NCBI RefSeq assembly: GCF_029625315.1
Contig: NZ_CP121110.1
Span: 434,001 to 498,000, forward strand
DNA: 64,000 nucleotides
Direction of reading: 5' to 3'
Source of the DNA: Flavobacterium ginsengisoli
GTDB lineage: Bacteria; Bacteroidota; Bacteroidia; Flavobacteriales; Flavobacteriaceae
Part shown: piece by piece, positions 31,101-42,105 of the stretch
How the letters are laid out: every line of letters begins with the position of its first letter
How positions within the stretch are numbered: the stretch's first letter is position 1
Position numbers and translations under genes: made by a program
Notes under the pieces: generated by a model
What the model was told of the DNA's origin: nothing
The model's input: the letters and a program-made list of their open reading frames with translations, nothing else
The model's database searches: none

Positions 31101-34100
31101 AAATTATGTGTTAAGTGCTGAAACGAAGTCGGGACAAATAGGTGAGATTACACCAAAAGAAATCACTGTAACGGCTGATGCTTCTCAGGCAAAAGTATAT
31201 GGAGATGTTGAACCATCTTTGAGCTACACTATTACTCCTGATTTAGTAAGTGGTGATTCATTTACAGGAACTTTAGAAAGAGCAGTAGGAGAGAACATAG
31301 GAACTTATGCAATTGCACAAGGAACGTTGAGTGCAGGAACCAATTACAATCTTACCTACGTTGCTGATGATTTTGAAATTACAGCAAAACCAATTACTGT
31401 AACGGCAGATGCTTCTCAAAGAAAAGTATACGGAACAGCAGATCCAGTTTTCACTTATGCGGTTTCACCAAGTTTAGTTGGAAATGATGCTTTCTCTGGT
31501 ACTTTAGAAAGAATATCGGGAGAGAATGTCGGGAATTATGCAATAGGACAAGGAACACTGACAGCAGGCGGAAATTATGCCGTTACGTATGTTGGAAAAG
31601 ACTTTGAAATTACAGCAAAAACAATTGAAGTCACTGCCAATTCGCAAACAAAAGTATATGGAGAGACAGATTCAGCATTAACCTATTCGTTCGCACCAAG
31701 TTTAGAAAGCGGAGATTCATTCACAGGAGAGCTATCTAGAGTTGCGGGAGAAAATATTGGAGATTATGCTATTAACCAAGGAACTTTGAGTGCAGGATCT
31801 AATTACAGCATTGATTACGTAAGCAAAGATTATACAATCACAGCAAAACCTATCACGGTAACTGTTGATGCATCTCAAAAGAAAATCTATGGTTCAGCAG
31901 AGCCAATTCTGACATCGACTGTTTCGCCAAGTTTGGTAGGAACCGATGCTTTTACAGGAGCTTTATCTAGAATAATTGGAGAGAATGTTGGCTCTTATGC
32001 AATTGAGCAGGGAGATTTGAGTGCAGGCTCAAACTACACCATTACTTTTGAAAGTAAAGATTTTGAAATTACGCCAAAAGAAATCTCAGTAAGCGTTAAT
32101 GCTTCTCAAAGCAAATATTATGGAGAAGCCGATCCGATTTTCACTTATACTGCAAGCGAAGCTTTGGTATCAGGAAATAGTTTTAGCGGAAGCTTAAGCA
32201 GAGCAAATGGAGAGAATGCTGGAACTTATGATTATACTATTGGAAGTCTATCAGCAGGATCAAACTATGTTCTAACTTTAGTTACCTCAGACGCCTTTAC
32301 TATTGCGGCAAAACCAATCACTGTAACGGCAGATGCTTCTCAAACAAAAGTATACGGAACAGCAGATCCAGTTTTCACTTATGCTGTCTCACCAAGTTTA
32401 GTTGGAAATGATGCTTTCTCTGGTACTTTAGAAAGAATATCGGGAGAAAATGTCGGAAATTATGTAATAGGACAGGGAACATTGACAGCAGGCGGAAATT
32501 ATGCCGTTACGTATGTTGGAAAAGACTTTGAAATTACGGCTAAAACAATTGAAGTCACTGCCGATTCGAAAACAAAAGTATATGGAGAGACAGATTCAGC
32601 ATTAACCTATTCATTCGCACCAAGTTTAGAAAGCGGAGATTCATTCACAGGAGAGCTATCTAGAGTTGCGGGAGAAAATATTGGAAATTATGCTATTAAC
32701 CAAGGAACGTTGAGTGCAGGATCTAATTACAGCATTGATTACGTAAGCAAAGATTATACAATCACAGCAAAACCTATCACGGTAACTGTTGATGCTTCTC
32801 AAAGAAAAGTATACGGAACAGCAGATCCAGTTTTCACTTATGCGGTTTCACCAAGTTTAGTCGGAAATGATGCTTTCTCAGGTACTTTAGAAAGAATATC
32901 GGGAGAGAATGTCGGAACTTATGCAATAGGACAAGGAACGCTTACAGCAGGCGGCAATTATGCCATTACGTATGTTGGAAAAGGTTTTGAAATTACACCA
33001 AAAGAAATCTCAGTAAGCGTTAATACTTCTCAAAGCAAATATTATGGAGAAGCCGATCCGATTTTCACTTATACAGCAAGCGAAGCTTTGGTATCTGGAA
33101 ATGCTTTTAGCGGAAGCTTAAGCAGAACAAATGGAGAGAATGCTGGAACTTACGATTATACTATTGGAAGTTTATCAGCAGGATCAAACTATGTTCTAAC
33201 TTTAGTTGCCTCAGACGCCTTTGCTATTGCGGCAAAACCAATCACTGTAACGGCAGACGCTTCTCAAACAAAAGTGTACGGAACAGCAGATCCAGTTTTC
33301 ACTTATGCGGTTTCACCAAGTTTAGTCGGAAATGATGCTTTCTCTGGTACTTTAGAAAGACTAACAGGAGAGAATGTCGGAACTTATGCAATTTCACAAG
33401 GAACGCTGACAGCAGGTAGCAATTACATCATTACATATACTGGAAACGATTTTGAAATTACCAAAGCAGATCAGGTAATTACTTGGAACCAAACTTTAGT
33501 TTCAAATTGTGATGGAGTAAGTGAAAGTGTTTTAACTGCCAGTTCAAATAGCGGTTTGCCTGTAATGTATACTTCTTCGAATACGGATGTGGTAACGATT
33601 TCAAATGATGAACTAGTTTATAACAATTCCGGTTCGGCGACCATTACAGCATCTCAAGCGGGCAATAATAATTACAATGCGGCTGAAACGGTGTCATTGC
33701 CAGTTATAAATAGCCAGCCGAATTTAATCAGACAACAGTTTGAAAATGTTATTTTCTTTGACAATAGTTCAAAAGAATTTAAATCTTATGCCTGGTACAA
33801 AGACGGAATTTTAGTTGCAGACCAAACTTTGCAATATTATAAAGAAACAGGAGGTTTAAACGGAACATATTATGCCGTTGCAACAAAATTAGACGGAACA
33901 TTAATTACTTCTTGTCCATTAACGCTGTCTTCAACCAAAACAGTTGAAACGGTTAGAATTTATCCTAACCCTGTCAGAAAAAATGAGAGCTATCAATTGA
34001 TTACCAATATAGACCCAGCTAAAATGCTAAATGCTCGCATTGAGGTGTTTGCTGTAAATGGATCGCTGATAGACCAGAGAACAACTAATGATAACGAGAC

Positions 34101-34197
34101 TACTTTGCAGGCTCCAAATGTTGAAGCTGTTTATATCGTGAGAATGACTTTATCAAATAGCAAGACGTTTACAAAAAACCTTTTAGTGAAAAACTAA
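22108..34197 (+). CDS. giant T9SS-secreted beta-helix / MBG-repeat surface protein, three frame breaks
   Basis: About 4,030 residues once three frame breaks are closed. An unusually long N-terminus precedes the export signal (YSFVTCFFLFTVLLQSQT, about residues 39-56). Four large units follow, each opening with a strand such as YVTVNGSGSKDGSSW, LYVKQNGSGDGSSW, IYVKKGSAGKGTSW or LYVKQGAVGGDGSTW and continuing as right-handed beta-helix with many GGAI-type turns. Between them are Ig-like and MBG-type modules. From about 29750 come TYDG-type repeats, then two YDG domains, then ten MBG modules of about 77 residues (31150-33465). The last 80 residues (VRIYPNPVRKNESY ... TKNLLVKN) are a type A sorting domain for the type IX secretion system. 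The breaks lie at 25774-25779 (GCAAGC), 26489-26494 (GCTTGC) and 28416-28421 (GCTTGC); removing one base at each joins the frames. Probable adhesin or matrix protein. Confidence 0.85.
31384..33231 (+). repeat. two tandem 924-base higher-order repeats of four MBG modules
   Basis: Modules two to five of the MBG array (31384-32307) recur as modules six to nine (32308-33231) at an offset of exactly 924 bases, in frame (308 residues). The start of a third copy begins at 33232, again 924 bases on. Within a unit the four modules differ clearly (openings PITVTADAS, TIEVTA, PITVTVDAS, EISVSVN). Between units the matching modules are almost identical, so the duplication is recent. Confidence 0.9.
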
Positions 34198-34215
34198 ATA
34201 ACCGAAGAATATGAA

Positions 34216-34240
34216 ATCCCCATTATTTATAAATGGGGAT
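34216..34240 (+). terminator. hairpin between the giant protein gene and the beta-barrel gene
   Basis: ATCCCCATT (34216-34224) pairs with AATGGGGAT (34232-34240), seven-base loop. There is no T run, so it could be a pause, processing or partial termination site separating expression of the two genes. Confidence 0.4.
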
Positions 34241-34267
34241 GGATTGTTCTGAAAAAAAATAACAGAC

Positions 34268-35101
34268 ATGAAATTTAATAGTAAATATATACTAGGAATA
34301 ATATTAATTCTATTCTCTACAGTTGCCAATGCCCAATTTTATGTAGGCTTGCAAACAGGAGTGGCCAATCTAGAAAGTAACGTACAAGGAATAGTAGCCG
34401 AAACAAAAATGGGAGGAGCTATAAAAGCAGGATACATCTATTCCTTTACAAAAAACATCGGAATTGGATCAGGATTGGAATTTTCGCAATACAAGCAAAA
34501 CATATCTTTGGTTTCCCCTTCGAGCACACTAACTAATTATGAAGTAGATGCTTCAGGTTCTGCATTTATTTATACGGTTACTACAAGCAATTATAAAGAA
34601 AAACAAACATTGCAATCTATTCAAATCCCGCTTTTTGTGCAATTTAAAACGAACATCAATACAGGAATTGATTTTAATTTTAGAGCAGGAGTAAAGTATT
34701 TTTTGCCTGTTAGCTACAAAATAAAAGCGACCGCAGATAATGTAAATGGTATGGCTTATTATCCTGATGTAAATTTAACGATCGATAATCTGCCTGAATA
34801 CGGAATAGGACAGCAAAGCGGCTATTCAGCAGAAGGGGAATATGACACCAAAGGAATTTTTATGAGTTCTTTCGAGTTAGGATTTACATTCGACATCAAT
34901 AAAAAGAATGCTTTATATGTGGCAATGTTTTTCGAGAACGGATACGGAACGATACTTGACCAAAAAAATAATCAGTCTTATGTAGGGTTTAATCCAAAAT
35001 CAAGCACCGACAGAAAAGCGAACGGTTTATACAGTACTGAGAAAAATGCTGAAATAAAACCAGTGGCGTTTGGTTTGACATTAGGATGGAATTTTAAATA
35101 A
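34268..35101 (+). CDS. outer-membrane beta-barrel protein
   Basis: A 277-residue protein with a signal peptide (YILGIILILFSTVANA, cut before QFYVGLQTG). Alternating amphipathic strands follow, typical of the small porin-family/OMP beta-barrel group: GGAIKAGYIYSFTKNIGIGSGLEFSQ, IQIPLFVQFKT, FNFRAGVKYFLPVSY, FMSSFELGFTFDINKKNALYVAMFFENGYG, and a last strand ending in an aromatic-basic pair (FGLTLGWNFK). It lies 70 bases after the giant T9SS protein in the same direction. The pair could function together, with the barrel anchoring the surface protein, but that is inference from position only. Confidence 0.75.
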   Translation: MKFNSKYILGIILILFSTVANAQFYVGLQTGVANLESNVQGIVAETKMGGAIKAGYIYSFTKNIGIGSGLEFSQYKQNISLVSPSSTLTNYEVDASGSAFIYTVTTSNYKEKQTLQSIQIPLFVQFKTNINTGIDFNFRAGVKYFLPVSYKIKATADNVNGMAYYPDVNLTIDNLPEYGIGQQSGYSAEGEYDTKGIFMSSFELGFTFDINKKNALYVAMFFENGYGTILDQKNNQSYVGFNPKSSTDRKANGLYSTEKNAEIKPVAFGLTLGWNFK

Positions 35102-35238
35102 TTTTATTCTTTAAAAAGAATGATGCTTTAGACTTTATGTTTTGCCAATTATTTGTATTTGCTTCTTTTTAATAAGATGAAATCAATTGTTGCATAAGGA
35201 AATTATAAAGTTCCAAAGAAAACAAAACAAGAAATAAC

Positions 35239-35284
35239 AAAAAGAGTTAAGATGTTCATGAAATTATCTTAGCTCTTTTTTTGT
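35239..35284 (+). terminator. terminator after the beta-barrel gene
   Basis: Fifteen-base stem (35239-35253 with 35266-35280; one G-T wobble) with a 12-base loop and a T run. The rest of the 364-base gap to 35465 shows nothing else. Confidence 0.75.
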
Positions 35285-35464
35285 GTTTATTTTTTGTTGA
35301 GGTTTTAGTTGGTCTGCATCTAATTTAAATTTTCTATTGAATAGCGATTTCAAACACCAATAAAATTTATAATTGTTATTTTTGAGTTAATATCGTAATC
35401 AAGATTTTTTCTTGGCCTTTAAATCTATATTTTTAAAACCTTAAAACGATATCTTTAGAAAAAA

Positions 35465-38400
35465 ATGACAAGGAAGTTCTTAAAGAAAACTGCAATTACC
35501 ATTACAACCCTATTTCTGCTTTTCATAATTGTACTAACAATTGTTCCGTATGTCTTCAAAGATGAAATAACAAATAAATTAGAAAATTTAGCCAATGAAA
35601 AACTGGATGCAACAGTACGTTTTGACCAGATTGGATTGTCAGTTTTTAAACATTTTCCGGCATTAACCATTTATGCCAAAAATGTCAGTATAGACAGCAA
35701 AAAGAAACAATTTGATACCGCAAGAATTGTAAAAGCAGGAAGAGTGTCAGCTGGATTGAATTTTTACAGCTTATTAAAAGGAAAGATCGTTTTGGATGCA
35801 GTGTATCTCGACGAGGCCGATCTTAACCTTGAAATAGATTCTAAAGGAAATGCCAATTTTAATATTGTAAAACCTTCTAATTCTGCAGATACCACCCAAA
35901 CAGAATTTAATATCAAACGGGTTGTAATAAAACAAACCAACATATCCTACAATGATAAAAGTGCATTGTTAAAATTTAAGGTTCAGGATCTTAGTTATAA
36001 AGGAACAGGAGATTTAAGTGCAGAATTATTTGATCTTGATTCTAACGTAAAAATAAAATCATTCGATTTTAGCTTAAATGGCGTTGATTATGTGCGCAGT
36101 AAACCGGTTAATGCCGAAATTACAACTTACATTGATGCTAAAGCACTTAAATTTAAGTTTGAGCGAAATGTCATTCGCATTAAAAATTTTCCATTTTCAT
36201 TTAATGGCTATTTTGCATTTATAAAAGGAGGATATGATTTTGATTTGCGCATGCAGTCTAAAAATTCTACATTAGAAGAAATGCTATCGCTCGTGCCTCC
36301 AGTTTATGATAAGTGGCGCGAACAAATGACAATTACAGGTAATATAGATTTTAGAATATTTGCCAAAGGAAAATACATGCAGGATCAATCAGAAAAACCA
36401 ATCGTTTCAGCTGATTTGCAAATTAATAATGGCGCCATAGCATATAAAAAAATTAAAGAGCCATTAAAAGATATCAATATAGCGACAAAAGCTGAGGTTA
36501 AGGATTTAGACATTAATAAATTAAAATTCGATTTAGATAACCTATCCTTTAATTTGGATAAAAAGAAAACGACAGTTAATTTTCATTCGGAAGGTTTCAA
36601 AAAGCTGAAAATTAAAACCCTTATAAAAGCCGATTTAGATTTGGCAAAATTAAAAGATGCCCTAAATCTGAATGATAATGATATTCGCGGCGATATTGCT
36701 TTAGATTTAAAAGCCGATGGCGTGTTTTTAAGAGATTTAGGTTTTAGCCCTCGTTTAAACAAGATAGATACTATAATTAAGAGTATTCCAAAGTTTGAAT
36801 TTAATGCAAGCTTAAAAAACGGATATATTAAAAATATAAAGAAACCAGATGCAATCAAAAACATAAATCTAAATCTTAGTTTAACTGCCAAAGACAGTAT
36901 TTTGCGTAATGTTTCGGGTAAAATAACCAATTTGAATGCAGAAGCACTCGATAATTTTGTACGAGGACGTTTTGAACTTCATAAATTATATCCTTTTACA
37001 GTAGATACAGAATTAGAATCTAAAATTGATTTAGCGCAAATACATAAATTCTATCCTTTAGACAGTTTAGAAGTCAAAGGAGATTTAAATTTAAAAGTAA
37101 TTATGCACGGAGTTTTAAACCGTAAGCAGAAAAAATATCCATCATCAAAAACAGTGATAAATATTAAAAATGGATATTTAAAATCACTTAAATTCCCAAA
37201 AATACCTGTCGAAAATATAAACATAAGCGCAGCTGTAACAAGTGAAAAAGGAACTGGAGAAGATTTAAATGTCAAATTACAGCCTGCCGAATTTGTATTA
37301 GCAGGATCACCTTTTAAAGTTCAGGGCGAAGTAACTAATCTTTATGATTTAGTTTATAACATCAAAACTCAAGGAACATTAGATGTTGGTAAATTAACGC
37401 AGATATTTCCTGTAAAAGACATGAACATTTCAGGAATTATCCAGACCAATCTTATTGCCAAAGGTTCTAAAAAAGATATAGATGCCAAAAATTACGACAA
37501 TATTAAAAATGGAGGTAAGCTAGAAGCTAAAAATTTGGTAATTAAAAGCACCCTGTTTCCAGAACCTTTTGAGATCTCTAAAGGAACATTTAAGTTCTTT
37601 AAGGATAAAATGCGTTTTGAAGAATTCAATCTTACGTATGGTAAATCTGATGTGGTATTAAATGGTTATATCCACAATGTATTGCGATATCTTTTTAATA
37701 GAAAATATTTACGTCAAGCTAACGAAAAGCTTAAAGCAGATATTAATTTATCAAGCGATCAGATTAATGCGAACGAGTTTTTTGATATGATTGCTAAATA
37801 TACAGACCAGAAAGCGGAAGAAGAAACAATGCAGAAAACAGATTCTACAGCTGTAAATGCAAATAGTAAAACCAGTACTGATAAAAACAAAAACTACGTA
37901 ATTAGAATTCCAAGCACTGCCGATTTGAAAATCTCAGCAAAAGTTAATAATCTTCAATTTGATACATATAAAATTAAAGATTTTGTTGGAACACTAGTGG
38001 TTAATGATCGAAAAGTTCAGGTAACAGAAGCAGACTTTTAATATGGCTGGAACCAAAATCGCAATGACAGGAGATTATAAAGCGCAACATAGACGTTTAG
38101 CAAAATACAATGCAAATTTTAAAGCCAGTAATTTTGATATTCAGCGTGCTTATGCAGAAATTCCAATCTTTGCCGAATTGGTCAGTATGGCTAAAGATGC
38201 CTACGGATTGGTATCAGTCGATTATCAGCTTGGAGGAAGTATAGATCAGAACATGGATATTGATTTTAAATCTATTGAAGGTGAAGGAACTTTGACTCTG
38301 GAAGACATTAAATTCAAAAATTTTAAACTTTTAAATCATGTAGCTAAAAAAGCTGATGCGGCAGATTTAGAAAAAGCGTCATTTAATAAAATTGCCATTC

Positions 38401-38744
38401 ATTCGGCAATAAAAAATAATGTAATGACGATTACACCTACAACCATGAAAATGGCAGGTTTTAGAGGAAAACTCGAAGGACAAGTTACAATGGATGGTAA
38501 AATTAATGTTGGATTCCGTTTAGGTCTTCCGCCAATGGGACTTATTAATATTCCGATGAAAATTACGGGAACTGCAGATGATTTTGAAATTTCTACAGGT
38601 AAATTTAAAGAAGATACAACTTTTGCAGAAGAAAGCGAATTAAACAATTTGCAACCAGAAACAAGACGATCAAGAGAAAGAGATAGTACAAGATTACCTC
38701 GTCGTGAAGGGGGAAGAGTAAAAGATACGCTTAAATCAAAATAG
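35465..38744 (+). CDS. AsmA-family (translocation-and-assembly-like) envelope protein, one frame break
   Basis: About 1,092 residues. An N-terminal inner-membrane helix (ITITTLFLLFIIVLTIVPYV) is followed by a long periplasmic body with the AsmA N-terminal region (KLDATVRFDQIGLSVFKHFP, then ALTIYAKNVSI) and many repeating amphipathic strands. The AsmA C-terminal segment holds GEGTLTLEDIKFKNFKL and FRGKLEGQVTMDGKINVGFR. Such proteins are thought to act as hydrophobic grooves carrying lipids across the periplasm. The tail is charged (TRRSRERDSTRLPRREGG). The frame breaks at 38030-38035 (GCAGAC); dropping one A gives VTEAAFNMAGTKIAMTG and the frame continues. The next gene begins 20 bases on. Confidence 0.8.
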
Positions 38745-38764
38745 CGGTCAAATAAATAAAAATT

Positions 38765-39620
38765 ATGGTAAACGACTATAAAAAACACGATTTGTACGGA
38801 AAGACATTGATTCAGAAAATTGAATTGGCACCACCGTTTCATTTTGATTTTCCTGTTACAGAACAGGCCTGTTTTTTATATGTAAAAGGCGGAGATATTG
38901 AATATCAAATTGATGACCAACAAATAAACATTACCGCCAATTATTCATTATTACTGAACTGTATAAATTCTGGAAAGCAGATTCATAATTCAAAGTCAAA
39001 AAATAATTGTGAAATTGTAATTGTCACTTTTTATCCAGAGATATTAAAAAAGATTTACGACAGAGATCTTCCGCAGCTTTTACAGAGACCTCTAAACGTA
39101 ATCTCGAATAAATCTAGTGAAAAAATAAACAATGATTTTCTAATCCAGAAATACATAGAAGGATTACTATTTTATTTTGAAAATCCTTCTCTTATCAATG
39201 AAGATATTCTGATTTTAAAATTAAAAGAGATTATTCTGCTGTTATCACAAACACAAAATTCAGAATCAATACAAGTGATATTGTCGCAACTTTTTTCTCC
39301 TACAACTTATACTTTCAAACAAATTATAGAAGCAAATTTGTTTTCGCTGACTAACTATTGAGGAATTAGCACAATTGAACAATTTGAGCGTTTCATCATT
39401 CAAACGTGAATTTGCAAAAATATACAACGATACGCCGGCCAATTACATTAAGGTTAAAAAGCTCGAGAAAGCGACTCAGTTATTGCAAGTTTCAGATCAG
39501 CGTATTACAGAAATAGCGTTTGATTGCGGTTTTAATGATCTGGCCAATTTTACCAAAAGCTTTACAAGCAAATACAATATAAGTCCAACAAATTTCCGCC
39601 AGAAAAAGGACAATGAATAA
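38765..39620 (+). CDS. AraC-family transcriptional regulator, one frame break
   Basis: About 284 residues. The N-terminal half is a cupin-like sensing domain (PPFHFDFPVTEQACFLYVKG, IEYQIDDQQINITANYSLLL). The C-terminal half is the AraC double HTH, LTIEELAQLNNLSVSSFKRE then ITEIAFDCGFNDLANFTKSF, ending SPTNFRQKK. The frame breaks between the halves at 39346-39351 (GCTGAC); removing one A gives ANLFSLLTIEELAQL. It follows the AsmA-like gene by 20 bases but has its own terminator. The small membrane protein just downstream is the most obvious candidate target, which is a guess from proximity. Confidence 0.8.
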
Positions 39621-39647
39621 TTAAAAAATGGTTTTACATATTCTTTT

Positions 39648-39686
39648 AAGCATCCTTAAGATACATTCTTTTGGATGCTTTTTTGT
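39648..39686 (+). terminator. terminator of the AraC gene
   Basis: AAGCATCC (39648-39655) pairs with GGATGCTT (39673-39680), then a T run. The 17-base loop is long but the tail is good. Confidence 0.7.
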
Positions 39687-39785
39687 GGACTAAATTGACA
39701 AATAATTGAACAAATCGACAAAACCATTTTCTTTGTTTTATTCGAAGTTTGCTGTGTATTTTCAAACAATCTAAATCAATAAAAA

Positions 39786-40288
39786 ATGGGATTATCAAGC
39801 TTAGGAATTTTTCATACAATTATAGGTGTTGCGGCGATCATTGCGAGCAATAGCAGATTTTATCAAATATGGTAAAATCAATTTAAACAAATCATCTGGT
39901 AAAATATATTTTTACGGGACAATTGTTACCTCACTGACATCATTAGGCATATCAAAACATGGCGGATTTAATCCTGGACATGTCTTTTCTATTTTTATAA
40001 TTATTCTTGTTTTAGCTGACTTATTTTCTGAATTCTAAGAGAAAAAATAGTAAAAGAGCTCGCTATTTTGAAAACTTTTGGTTGTCTTTTAGTTTTTTTC
40101 TGTCTCTAGTTCCTACAGTTAATGAAACTTTTACAAGAATTCCATTAAGTCATCCATTGGCTAAGGATATAAAAGACCCAATAATAAGCAATACGCTTCT
40201 TGTTTTATTAGTACTATTTGTTGCAGGTTCAATTTATCAGTTTAAAAAGCAAAAGTTAATCAATGAAAAGCAGGATTTTAATTCATGA
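39786..40288 (+). CDS. small integral membrane protein, two frame breaks
   Basis: Reconstructed at about 166 residues with four hydrophobic segments: FHTIIGVAAIIAAIADFI, YFYGTIVTSLTSLGIS, FSIFIIILVLAAYFL and TLLVLLVLFVAGSIYQF. The second loop is His/Gly-rich (SKHGGFNPGH). Two breaks, at 39843-39848 (GCGAGC) and 40015-40020 (GCTGAC), both convert to GCAGC/GCTGC when one base is removed, and only then is the protein continuous. I do not recognise the family; similar four-helix proteins are usually annotated as hypothetical or DUF2306-like, which I cannot confirm. It starts 166 bases after an AraC regulator. Confidence 0.6.
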
Positions 40289-40307
40289 AACCTTTGTCTT
40301 AAAATAG

Positions 40308-40338
40308 AACAGACCTTCAATTTAATTGAAGGTCTGTT
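40308..40338. terminator. bidirectional terminator between convergent genes
   Basis: A 15-base arm (40308-40322) and its exact complement (40324-40338), AACAGACCTTCAATT and reverse, between the plus-strand membrane protein gene and the minus-strand phosphatase gene. Confidence 0.8.
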
Positions 40339-40373
40339 TATTGTTTGAAGATTAGATTGTTTTCAAAAAAAGT

Positions 40374-41781
40374 TTAATCTTCTTTTTCAATAGATGCTTG
40401 TAGCATCAAATAATGAAGATCTATGTTCTGTACAAAAGGCTTTAATAATTCACTACCTGGGCCAAACATTGCCAATTCGACATAATCTCCTGAATGATCC
40501 ATACTAATCCATCCCACATTATTATGCTTTTTCTGAATTTCAGAGTAGGCTTTAAAAGGCAGTTTTTTGTAATTATATAACCCATCTTCCTGCTTTTCTA
40601 ATCCAGAATAGAAATTCAGTAAATGTTTAGCCTCATCATCTGTAAGACTGATTTTATTAGTTTCTTTTATCCAATCTTTAACTTGCTCGCAAATTAAAAT
40701 CGGCATGAATAGCGTTTAAAATATATTCGTTGGTGTATTTATAATCTGCAATACTATTGAAATTTTTGGTTGCATCAGCACCATATATAAGACCCGGATT
40801 TGCATTTCCGTGATCGGTTGTTATAATTACAAGCGTTTCTTTATCTTTTTCAGCAAAATCAATTGCAGTTTTAACCGCTTCATCAAAAGCAAGTTGATCA
40901 TGAATTAAAGCCGCAATATCATTTGCATGTGCAGCCCAATCTACTTTTCCGCCTTCAATCATCAATACAAAACCATTTTTATGATCTTTCATTTGGTCAA
41001 TAGCTGCCGCACTCATTTCGGCAAGAGTAGGCGTTTGTTGTAGAGCCTCGATATTATTTCTGTCAATCGTGTACGGAAGTGCACCAGAATTAAAAACGCC
41101 TAATGTTTTTTCACCTTTTTTAATATTCTCTAAATCTGATTTTTGTTTTAATACCTGATATCCTTTTTGTTCATAAATTTTATAAACATCTTTTTTATCA
41201 GCTCTTTTAGAAGGATTAAAAAACTCATCGCCGCCACCCATCATTACATCCAGTCCAAGATTGGCATACATTTCTGCAATTTCATTTTCAGCATTTCTGC
41301 TATCAGAATTCACACAAAAACCTGCAGGAGTTGCATGAGTAATGGTAACTGTAGTAACGCAGCCTGCTTTTTTTCCAGCATTCTTAAATTTCTGCCAGAT
41401 TGGAAGATACTTCTCTCCATTCGGACCAATATTCAGCACACCGTTTTTAACGCGATGCCCGCCTCCAAAAGATGAACTTGCAGCAGCAGAATCAGTTACT
41501 GCAGAACTTGCAGATGCGGTATCCATTAAAGCTCTCGAAACTTTATTCTCTTTATAAAGGTTCATCCAATTTCCATTTTTCCCCAAAATATTTTGAGAGT
41601 AAAGATTGGCCATTTGTAACGTTCCGGTGCTCATTCCGTCACTTATAAGAAAAATGATGTTTTTTGCTTTTTTTCCTTTTTTATTTATCGCTCCTAAATC
41701 ATTTGATAAGATAACGGAAGGACTAAGAGTAAATAGTCCTGCCAAAACTGATGAGCCTTTTAAAAATTTGCGTCTGTTCAT
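40374..41781 (-). CDS. alkaline phosphatase (PhoA-type), Tat-exported, one frame break
   Basis: About 469 residues. The N-terminus carries a twin-arginine signal (MNRRKFLKGSSVLAGLF), so it is folded before export to the periplasm. Active-site motifs: metal Asp49 in FLISDGMSTGT, nucleophile Ser98 in VTDSAAASS, THATPAGF, IEGGKVDWAAHAND and TTDHGN, the standard two-zinc/one-magnesium PhoA set. The frame breaks at 40685-40690 (GCTCGC on the plus strand, GCGAGC on the gene strand). GCAGC restores FNLQQVKDWIKETNKISLTD, after which the last 105 residues form the normal C-terminal part. Taken literally the sequence would give two proteins, but neither is viable alone. Transcribed alone, likely for phosphate scavenging. 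Confidence 0.9.
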
Positions 41782-42105
41782 TGTGCTTTAATTAGAAGAA
41801 GTAAATTAAAAGTATTTCTTTGTTTAATGCAACTTTGATGCGTTAAATAATTGTTTTGTTTTGATAAATATAATTTTTAACATGCGAGTTTTATTGTTAA
41901 ATGTTTTGATGTTTAGTTGTTTACGGGTTTTTGATTATAAATAATTAGTGTAATTTGTCAAGATGAAATAAAAGTTTAATTTTACTTTTTTATAATATCC
42001 TTCTTGTTTGCCACCTAATATATTTCCTTCCTAACTATATTGGCAAGCTGTTGGTTCAGAAGGCTATTTTCAAAACTTACACTATTTACAAAACCTCATT
42101 ACCAC
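41782..42105. other. divergent control region of the phosphatase and fructan-sensor genes
   Basis: About 325 AT-rich bases between genes transcribed outward. No perfect -7 box or long palindrome was found; both promoters must lie here. Confidence 0.4.

Noticed and set aside
31150..33465. CRISPR or minisatellite
   Set aside because: The repeats are in-frame protein modules of about 77 residues (MBG), not DNA repeats with spacers.
40374..40706. Independent small gene after the alkaline phosphatase
   Set aside because: It is the C-terminal part of the phosphatase, shifted by an extra base at 40685-40690.
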